Positions 1 through 5,216 of a DNA stretch of 7,398 nt are shown here, one piece after another (the first letter of the stretch is position 1; the number at the start of each line of letters is the position of its first letter). The position numbers and the translations under genes were made by a program. The stretch spans positions 1-7,398 of the forward strand of contig CANJOX010000158.1 in assembly GCA_947475795.1 (NCBI GenBank), in the 5' to 3' direction. Under the pieces are notes generated by a model. The model was given only the letters and a program-made list of their open reading frames with translations. It was not told the origin of the DNA and searched no databases. This stretch comes from Gemmatimonadota bacterium. Lineage in GTDB: Bacteria; Gemmatimonadota; Gemmatimonadetes; Gemmatimonadales; Gemmatimonadaceae.

Positions 1-1088
1 AGCGAGTTGCCGTACAGGTTGTTGCCCGGACGATGTCCGCCGTATTCGTCCATCAGCGGCATGCCCACGGGGATGTACACGAGGCCGAGCTGCTCGTCGG
101 CCGCGTACGGGGCCCACGCGTCGTTCTTGCCCACGCCCTTGCTTCCGTTCTTCGAGCCGTTCTTCCACGTCTCGGCGCCGAACTCACCGGGCTGCGGCAC
201 GAGGTTGAACTTCCACACCTGACGGCCGGTGCGCACATCGAACCCGCGCACGGTGCCGGTCACGTTGTGGGCGCGAATCGGGTAGTAGCCGTGAATGGAG
301 GAGTTCCCCAACACGATCATGTTGCCCACCACCATGGCGGGTGAACTGGCGGCAATCTGTCCGGCGGCGGGATCGAGCCCCACCGTGCCGTCGGCACCGA
401 TCTTCTTCACCGGGTCCCACCGCTCGCCCGGCTTCGCTTTGCGCATCGGCGCCGCGTCGGAGATGATCAGCGGCCCCGAATCATCAACGGCCAGCGGCAC
501 CATCGGGTAGCCGAGTCCGTCCATCAGGTCCACCACGCCGTTCTTCCCGAACAGCGGATCCGGCTTGCCCGTCTTCGCGTCAAGCGAGATCAGGTGATAG
601 CCCGGCGTGACCAGCAGCACGCGTTCGATGCGGCCGTCAGTCCAGTACGACAGGCCGCGCCCTGCGAACTGCCGCGGCGCCTTCTGCCACCGAATGCCTT
701 CATCCAGGCGGTACATCCACAACGTCTCACCCGTTTCCGGATCGAGCGCCGTCGCCACGCGGCGCGTACTCGCCACCGTGAACAGGCGGCCGTTCGCGAA
801 GATCGGCGTGGTGCGGTAGTACTCGTCCTTGCCGAACGCGCTGGCCTTCCACTCCCACGCCACTTGCAGCGAGTCGAAGTTGCCGGCGTTCACCTGTTCG
901 AGCGGCGAGTAGCGCGTGCTCCACTGATCGGCGCCCCAGTGCCGCCATTCGCCGTACGCGTTGCCGCGCACGAGTGGCTTGCCCTGCTGTGCCACGGTGG
1001 GTGCAACGCGCGTGAAGGTGGCGCCGACGATACCGGCACCCGCCACGAGCGCGAAGCCGACGAGCCGTCTGGTCCTGCTCTGCATCAT
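1..1088 (-). CDS. PQQ-dependent dehydrogenase (quinoprotein beta-propeller), N-terminal part, 3' end outside window
   Basis: The first 362 codons of a PQQ-binding beta-propeller dehydrogenase are present; the gene runs off the left edge. Residues 1-34 are a signal peptide or N-terminal anchor (arginines 5, 7 and 8, hydrophobic 9-24, then TVAQQ), so the enzyme should be periplasmic. Tryptophan-docking-type motifs occur at 114-124 (ALDPETGETLW) and 282-292 (GFDVRTGRQVW). Residues 347-361 (DEYGGHRPGNNLYGN) match the conserved loop of the membrane glucose dehydrogenase class. Residues 143-149 read GRGLSYW, where E. coli glucose dehydrogenase (from memory) has its base histidine in RGVSYH. Many uncharacterised family members carry Trp here, so glucose should not be assumed as substrate. 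GGAG at 1094-1097 lies 5 nt before ATG 1088 and 8 nt before an adjacent ATG at 1085; either could start. It follows the cytochrome-fusion gene by 72 bp, probably in one operon. The family is confident; the substrate is unknown. Confidence 0.9.
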   Translation of the reverse strand, partial: MMQSRTRRLVGFALVAGAGIVGATFTRVAPTVAQQGKPLVRGNAYGEWRHWGADQWSTRYSPLEQVNAGNFDSLQVAWEWKASAFGKDEYYRTTPIFANGRLFTVASTRRVATALDPETGETLWMYRLDEGIRWQKAPRQFAGRGLSYWTDGRIERVLLVTPGYHLISLDAKTGKPDPLFGKNGVVDLMDGLGYPMVPLAVDDSGPLIISDAAPMRKAKPGERWDPVKKIGADGTVGLDPAAGQIAASSPAMVVGNMIVLGNSSIHGYYPIRAHNVTGTVRGFDVRTGRQVWKFNLVPQPGEFGAETWKNGSKNGSKGVGKNDAWAPYAADEQLGLVYIPVGMPLMDEYGGHRPGNNLYGNS

Positions 1089-1148
1089 GTGTGCTCCGAG
1101 GAGTTTGCGGGACGAGTCTGATCCTGCCTTCGAACAACCTGCACCTTC

Positions 1149-1175
1149 AGTGAAACCGGACTAGTGAAACCGGAC
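1149..1175. repeat. 14-bp tandem duplication across the stop codon of the permease-cytochrome gene
   Basis: The 13-mer agtgaaaccggac occurs at 1149-1161 and again at 1163-1175, a 14-bp period. The second copy encodes the last residues (VRFH) of the upstream fusion protein and the first copy lies in the gap before the dehydrogenase gene. Removing one copy would leave the same C-terminus but change the stop from TAG to TGA, so the duplication is neutral for the protein. Confidence 0.85.
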
Positions 1176-2966
1176 AGCCGCACGGCCCGTGCGCCGCCGG
1201 TCGTCGGATGACAACGCGGCCACGGCGGGCGAGAGATCGCCGCCATCCACGGCCTCGATGCGCACCCCTTTCAACCACGACGGCTCCGACGACAGCTCGA
1301 CCTTGCCGGCCGGCATGCCGTTGAGCTTCAGGATGTACGCGGTGACCCAGATGTATTCGTCTTCCGTGAGCGTACCCGGTGCCGACTTGGGCATCAGGTT
1401 GCTGAGGTAGCCGTACAACTCCGCCAGCGGACGGCCGAACCAGCGCAGTTCGAACGCGGGGCCCATGTGCGTGGCGGTGGTGTGGCACCCCAGGCACGCG
1501 CCGTTAAACACGTTCCGCCCTTTCGTGGCCTGCGCGAGCGTGTACACGCCCTGCGTCGTGGACTTCACCGCCTGCGCCCCGGCCGCGCGTGGCACGGCGC
1601 TCGCCGCGAGCAGCAGGCACAGCGCCACCGCCGAGCCGACAGCGGTCGCGGTGCGCGTCCCGGCGAGGCGACGCATCACCCCGGACAATCCCCATGCGAT
1701 TCCCGTCACGATCAAGATCCCCATCGTCCCACGCATCAGATCCGCCAGAAACAGGGCGTCGAGCACCGGCGGCGTAAACCGGTAGGCGCGCAACGTCTGC
1801 GCGCGCTCGAGCAGCCAGTGCCATGCCTCGTGCGTGATGAACGCCGACGCGATCAGCACCCCCATCCGCGCCGGCACCACGTGCGCGAACAGCCACCGCA
1901 ACGCCGGTACCGCCACCACCAGCACCACCAGCTGCGCCAGCTCCACGCCGATGTTGAACGCGGCCAGCGACGTCAGCAAATGCGTACCGGCAAACTGCAA
2001 CTGATCGCGCAGCGCCGCCGAAAACCCGAAGCCGTGCACCAGGCCAAAGACAAACGCCACCCGCCAGCGCTGCTCCACCCGCGCGCCCACGATGTTCTCG
2101 AGCGCCATGTACACAATGGAGCCCGCGATCAGCACTTCCACCAGCGGCGGAAACCAGAGCGCCGTGGGGGCAAAGCCCAGTGCCGACGCCACCAGCGTGA
2201 CCGAATGGGCCACCGTGAAGGCCGTGATCACCCCCACCAGCGGGCGCACGGCGCGGATGGGCAACACCAGACAGAGGACAAACAACAGATGATCGATGCC
2301 GCTGAACAGGTGCGTCATGCCGGTCAGCACAAACCGCCACGCCGCATGCCACCAGCGGGGATCAAGACGCACGGCACCGGGATCACCATCGAAGGTGATC
2401 ACCCGCGCCGCGCCGCGTTGCGGCACCAGCGTCACCACGGTGGTGGTCCGGACACCCAGATGCGCCCACCCGGGCTCCAGCACGAGATCGCTGCCGTCGC
2501 CAGCCGGGGTACCGGTCACCGGCACGTCCAGCAGCACGTCCAGCATGGCCTGTCCCACGGGAATGTCCGTGCCGACGGGGAGCGGGGCGTCCTGTACCGC
2601 GCGCACGGCGGTGTCGTACGCGTCGAAGGCGCGATCGCTGGGCAGTGCCGCGCGCACCGCCACGATCTGCGGCGCCGGCAGCACGCGGTCGCCGATCCGC
2701 AGTCGCACCCCGTCGGCCACCCACAGCTGCGCCGCGTCACGCAGCGTTGGGCCGGCGTTGGCCACATCCAGCAGCCCGGCGCCACGCAGGGGGAACGACA
2801 CATCCCGCAGGCTCTCCATCGGCACCCGCACCACAACGCGCACCCGCGCGCCGTCAGGCTTCACGAAGGTGCGCACCACCACGCGCCCCGGGATCTCGTG
2901 CGCCCACGCACGGTGACCGGGCCACAGCAGCAGCACTACCAGCAACAGGCGAACGACGGGTGGCAT
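1161..2966 (-). CDS. HupE/UreJ-type membrane permease fused in frame to a C-terminal c-type cytochrome domain
   Basis: The 601-residue product has three parts. Residues 1-22 are a signal peptide ending AWA, so the mature protein starts HEIPG, typical of HupE/UreJ_2 proteins. Residues 23-205 form an extracytoplasmic domain. Residues 206-430 hold about seven membrane helices, with HX5DH at 219-226 (HLFSGIDH, the nickel-permease signature), further histidines at 254, 311, 379 and 383, and an aromatic-rich HEAWHW. A basic stretch (MRRLAGTR, 431-438) and an eighth hydrophobic segment (442-458) lead to a cytochrome c domain with heme motif CLGCH at 491-495 and probable axial Met525 in NLMPKSAPG. 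No stop separates the parts. With the N-terminus outside, eight helices would put the heme in the periplasm. An ATG at 3044 with GGAG 9 nt upstream is in frame but gives an overlong signal; 2966 has no clear ribosome site. The transported ion is unknown. The cytochrome may accept electrons from the downstream PQQ dehydrogenase. Confidence 0.85.
   Translation of the reverse strand: MPPVVRLLLVVLLLWPGHRAWAHEIPGRVVVRTFVKPDGARVRVVVRVPMESLRDVSFPLRGAGLLDVANAGPTLRDAAQLWVADGVRLRIGDRVLPAPQIVAVRAALPSDRAFDAYDTAVRAVQDAPLPVGTDIPVGQAMLDVLLDVPVTGTPAGDGSDLVLEPGWAHLGVRTTTVVTLVPQRGAARVITFDGDPGAVRLDPRWWHAAWRFVLTGMTHLFSGIDHLLFVLCLVLPIRAVRPLVGVITAFTVAHSVTLVASALGFAPTALWFPPLVEVLIAGSIVYMALENIVGARVEQRWRVAFVFGLVHGFGFSAALRDQLQFAGTHLLTSLAAFNIGVELAQLVVLVVAVPALRWLFAHVVPARMGVLIASAFITHEAWHWLLERAQTLRAYRFTPPVLDALFLADLMRGTMGILIVTGIAWGLSGVMRRLAGTRTATAVGSAVALCLLLAASAVPRAAGAQAVKSTTQGVYTLAQATKGRNVFNGACLGCHTTATHMGPAFELRWFGRPLAELYGYLSNLMPKSAPGTLTEDEYIWVTAYILKLNGMPAGKVELSSEPSWLKGVRIEAVDGGDLSPAVAALSSDDRRRTGRAAVRFH
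1482..1496 (-). other. Heme c attachment motif CLGCH
   Basis: These codons give Cys-Leu-Gly-Cys-His, the only CXXCH motif found in the complete protein sequences of this window. It sits about 30 residues after the hydrophobic segment that would carry the domain out of the cytoplasm, consistent with periplasmic heme ligation. Confidence 0.9.
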
Positions 2967-2988
2967 CGCGAACAGGGCAGCGATTCTC

Positions 2989-3017
2989 TGGACAGGCGGG
3001 AGGAGGCGGGTTACTAA
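2989..3017 (+). promoter_or_regulatory. Possible sigma70-type promoter for the propeller gene
   Basis: TGGACA at 2989-2994 and TACTAA at 3012-3017 are 17 bp apart in the most AT-rich spot of the divergent gap between the permease-cytochrome and propeller genes. The -10 matches only three of six consensus bases, and primary sigma consensus in this phylum is uncertain. No convincing promoter is visible for the opposite strand. Confidence 0.25.
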
Positions 3018-3085
3018 AGATGCACGCAGGAACCGCCCGAACATACCATCCCGCTCCGTAATCCACACGGGGTCACACTTCTGAT

Positions 3086-3089
3086 GGAG
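3086..3089 (+). promoter_or_regulatory. Ribosome binding site deciding the start of the propeller gene
   Basis: GGAG lies 6 nt before the ATG at 3096. The alternative in-frame ATG at 3084 overlaps this site and has no purine-rich sequence ahead of it, so 3096 is the better start. Confidence 0.6.
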
Positions 3090-3095
3090 ACGCTG

Positions 3096-4280
3096 ATGAC
3101 GAGGTCGCGCCACACCGTGCGCTGGACACTCCTGACCCTGACCATCGGCGCGCTTGGCGTGGGGCAGGCATCGCTCCGCGCCACCGATCGCCAGATGGTG
3201 CAAGCCCCCCGGTTCGAAGTCGATCCGGTATGGCCCAAGCCGATGCCCAACCATTGGATCCTCGGCTCCGTCATTGGTGTCGGCATCGATAGCCGCGACC
3301 ACGTGTTCATCATCCACCGCGGCGACTCCACGCTGAATCAGCGCACCGAGGCGGGCATGAACGCCAAGCCGCCCATCGCCGAATGCTGTGCCGCTGCCCC
3401 GCCGATCCTCGAGTTCGATCCCGACGGTAACCTCGTGAAGGGATGGGGCGGACCGGGCGAGGGGTACGTCTGGCCCGGCTCGAACCACGGCGTGGCCGTG
3501 GACGACAAGGACAACATCTGGATCGGCGGCAACGGCCCCACCGACTCGCACATCCTGAAGTTCACGCACGACGGCAAGTTCCTGGCGCAGTACGGCACGC
3601 CGGGCCAGGGCTCGGCCAGCAACGACAGCACGCACTTCGGACGCGTGGCCAAGATCACCTTCGACAACAAGGCCGGTGAGGCCTACGTGGCCGACGGTTA
3701 TGGCAACAAGCGCATTGCCGTGCTCGACATGGGCTCGGGCAAGATCAAGCGCTTCTGGGGCGCCTACGGGAACAAGCCCGACGACGCGCGTATGCCGCCG
3801 TACGATCCCTCGGCGCCACTCGCCCAGCAGTTCCGCAATCCGGTGCACTGCGCCGAGCCCAGTGTGGACGGACTGGTGTACGTGTGTGACCGCCCGAACG
3901 ACCGCATCCAGGTGTTCCAGAAGGACGGCAAGTTCGTGAAGGAAGTACGCGTCGCCCCCGCCACGCGCGGCGACGGCTCGGTGTGGGACATCGCGTTCTC
4001 GAAGGATCCCGCGCAGAAGTACCTGTACCTCGCCGACGGCAAGAACGAGCGCGTGTACGTGATGGACCGGCAGTCGCTCGAGATTCTCACCAGCTTCGGC
4101 GACGGCGGCCGTCAGCCCGGGCAGTTCTTCGCGGTGCACAGCATCGCGACCGACTCCAAGGGCAACATCTACACCACCGAAACGTACGAGGGGAAGCGGC
4201 TCCAGAAGTTCCGCTACAAGGGCGTCGGCGCCGTGAAGCGCGGCAATCAGGGCGTCGTCTGGCCCACGCCGGCCAAGTAG
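3096..4280 (+). CDS. Exported NHL-like six-bladed beta-propeller protein
   Basis: A 394-residue protein with a signal peptide (about residues 1-29: MTRSRHTVRW then a hydrophobic core to about residue 24). The rest is a run of propeller blades with NHL-type units such as GVAVDDKDNIWI (132-143), followed by ILKFTHDGKFLAQYG, and later IQVFQKDGKFVKE and IATDSKGNIYTTE near the end. The early block PVWPKPMPNHWILGSV and the adjacent cysteines 97-98 resemble a propeller family common in Acidobacteriota and Gemmatimonadota, often annotated as 6-bladed propeller or peptidylglycine amidating-lyase-like. Further cysteines at 252 and 264 could form a disulfide in the periplasm. No catalytic residues can be named, and lyase or lactonase activity is not supported. 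The gene is divergent from the permease-cytochrome gene with 129 bp between starts, so they may share control. It ends 38 bp before a strong terminator and is probably monocistronic. An in-frame ATG at 3084 is the alternative start. Confidence 0.9.
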   Translation: MTRSRHTVRWTLLTLTIGALGVGQASLRATDRQMVQAPRFEVDPVWPKPMPNHWILGSVIGVGIDSRDHVFIIHRGDSTLNQRTEAGMNAKPPIAECCAAAPPILEFDPDGNLVKGWGGPGEGYVWPGSNHGVAVDDKDNIWIGGNGPTDSHILKFTHDGKFLAQYGTPGQGSASNDSTHFGRVAKITFDNKAGEAYVADGYGNKRIAVLDMGSGKIKRFWGAYGNKPDDARMPPYDPSAPLAQQFRNPVHCAEPSVDGLVYVCDRPNDRIQVFQKDGKFVKEVRVAPATRGDGSVWDIAFSKDPAQKYLYLADGKNERVYVMDRQSLEILTSFGDGGRQPGQFFAVHSIATDSKGNIYTTETYEGKRLQKFRYKGVGAVKRGNQGVVWPTPAK

Positions 4281-4318
4281 GGCGATTTACACCGTCGGCA
4301 CACCGGCACGTGGGTAAC

Positions 4319-4354
4319 ACGAGGGCCCGTCAGCGACTGCTGACGGGCCCTCGT
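4319..4354. terminator. Bidirectional hairpin terminator between propeller and RidA genes
   Basis: A perfect 16-bp stem (ACGAGGGCCCGTCAGC at 4319-4334, its complement at 4339-4354) closes a GACT loop. It stands between two convergent genes, 38 bp after one stop and 22 bp after the other. The T-runs on either side are weak (CTCGTT on plus, GTGTTA on minus), usual for GC-rich genomes. Confidence 0.9.
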
Positions 4355-4376
4355 CTCGTTCACACGGCCATCGCGG

Positions 4377-4841
4377 TTACGGAATGGCGGCGAAGCACTC
4401 GATCTCCACCTTGGCGCCCTGCGACACCAACGCCGCCACGACCACCGTGGAGCGGGCCGGTGGCGCCACCGGGAAGAACTCCCGGTACACCGAATTCATG
4501 CCGGCGAAGTCCTTCACGTCGATCAGGAACACGGTACACTTCACCGCGTTGGCCATCGTGGTCCCGGCGGCCTCGAACACTTTCTTCGTGCTCTCCAGCG
4601 CCACGCGGGTCTGCCCCTGAATCGTGGTGTCGGGGGCGGTGCGGCTCATACCAAGCTGCCCCGACGCGTAGATCATGTTCCCCACGCGAATCCCCGGGGT
4701 CAGGGTAGGCGAGGCACTCTGCCCTTCAGGAATGACCTGCTGGCGGGCGGCCCCTTGTGCCAGCGCCGCGCGGGCACCCAGCGTAAGGGACAGCGTGGAT
4801 ACCACCGCAGCAACCGCAGCGAAAACGAACGAACGACGCAT
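4377..4841 (-). CDS. RidA/YjgF/UK114 family protein with N-terminal export signal
   Basis: A 154-residue protein. Residues 1-28 are a signal peptide: MRRSFVF, a long hydrophobic core, then an ALA cleavage site before Gln29. The remaining 126 residues match a full RidA fold: GNMIYASGQLG (54-64), KVFEAAG, VFLIDVKDF, and the active-site block PPARSTV with Arg130, equivalent to the substrate-binding arginine of RidA, then KVEIE with Glu148. Canonical RidA hydrolyses reactive enamine/imine products of PLP enzymes in the cytosol; an exported copy must have another setting, and the substrate is unknown. RRSFV at residues 2-6 is close to the twin-arginine pattern, so Tat export of a pre-folded trimer is possible, Sec equally. 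GGAGG at 4849-4853 is 7 nt before ATG 4841. A TTG at 4847 is in frame but too close to that site. The starts of this gene and the zinc-ribbon gene face away from each other across 35 bp. Confidence 0.92.
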   Translation of the reverse strand: MRRSFVFAAVAAVVSTLSLTLGARAALAQGAARQQVIPEGQSASPTLTPGIRVGNMIYASGQLGMSRTAPDTTIQGQTRVALESTKKVFEAAGTTMANAVKCTVFLIDVKDFAGMNSVYREFFPVAPPARSTVVVAALVSQGAKVEIECFAAIP

Positions 4842-4848
4842 CAGCAAT

Positions 4849-4853
4849 CCTCC
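4849..4853 (-). promoter_or_regulatory. Strong ribosome binding site of the ridA-like gene
   Basis: The minus strand reads GGAGG 7 nt before the ATG at 4841. This is the best Shine-Dalgarno match in the window and excludes the in-frame TTG at 4847 as start. Confidence 0.8.
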
Positions 4854-4876
4854 AAGGAAGCGGGAGCGGGAATCAT

Positions 4877-5122
4877 ATGCCCATGTTCGACTTTGTGTGC
4901 ACGGCCTGTCAACACGGTTTCGAGGCGCTGGTCCGTGGCAGCACGGCCCCGGCCTGCCCCGCCTGTGGCAGTACGGCGCTGGAACGTCAGGTCGCCCTGC
5001 CCTCCATCAAGACCTCATCCACGCACGGACAGGCCATGCAGGCCGCCAAACGGCGCGACGCAGCACAGGGCAAGGACCGCATGCACGAGCAGCGGAAGTA
5101 CGAACTGAGCCACGACGACTGA
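4877..5122 (+). CDS. FmdB-type zinc-ribbon protein, 81 residues
   Basis: A small cytosolic protein beginning MPMFDFVCTAC, the typical FmdB/CxxC_CxxC_SSSS opening. It has two zinc knuckles, Cys8-Cys11 and Cys27-Cys30, separated by the usual FEALV segment. After about residue 45 the sequence is polar and charged (AAKRRDAAQGKDRMHEQRKYELSHDD) and probably disordered or helical. The family is widespread and was first named for a putative regulator near formamidase/amidase genes, but its biochemical role is not established; nucleic acid or protein binding are both possible. GGGAG at 4862-4866 sits 10 nt before the ATG. The gap to the divergent ridA-like start is so short that its promoter would have to lie within the signal-peptide region of that gene. 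It is the only complete gene in the window without an export signal. The length is normal for the family. Confidence 0.9.
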   Translation: MPMFDFVCTACQHGFEALVRGSTAPACPACGSTALERQVALPSIKTSSTHGQAMQAAKRRDAAQGKDRMHEQRKYELSHDD

Positions 5123-5164
5123 GGGCGAAGGCCCGGTCGGCGTGGCTCAGGGGTTGCACCGGCA

Positions 5165-5210
5165 TCACACGGGCCAGTTCAGCGCGAGGCGCCGGACGGG
5201 CCCGTGGTGA
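5165..5210. terminator. Probable bidirectional hairpin between zinc-ribbon and ankyrin genes
   Basis: TCAC plus ACGGGCC (5165-5175) pair with GGCCCGT (5199-5205) and GTGA (5207-5210), leaving one bulged G at 5206. The 23-nt loop contains a small inner stem, GCGC at 5182-5185 and 5189-5192. It lies 42 bp after the zinc-ribbon stop and 6 bp before the ankyrin stop. No T-run follows on either strand, so this is less certain than the hairpin at 4319-4354. The rest of the 94-bp gap holds nothing recognisable. Confidence 0.55.
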
Positions 5211-5216
5211 GCAGGG

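Noticed and set aside
594..1121. 175-codon plus-strand frame
   Set aside because: It is antisense to the PQQ dehydrogenase, whose motifs are clear on the other strand.
1467..3017. 516-codon open frame on the plus strand
   Set aside because: It lies antisense to the permease-cytochrome gene and its product is rich in Arg, His and Gln with no domain, as expected from a GC-rich shadow frame.
2967..4139. Upstream extension of the permease-cytochrome frame
   Set aside because: The frame stays open opposite the propeller gene, but the signal peptide ending AWA before HEI places the start at 2966 (or at most 3044).
3096..4280. Naming the propeller a gluconolactonase or amidating lyase
   Set aside because: Blade repeats are visible but no catalytic or metal-binding set can be identified.
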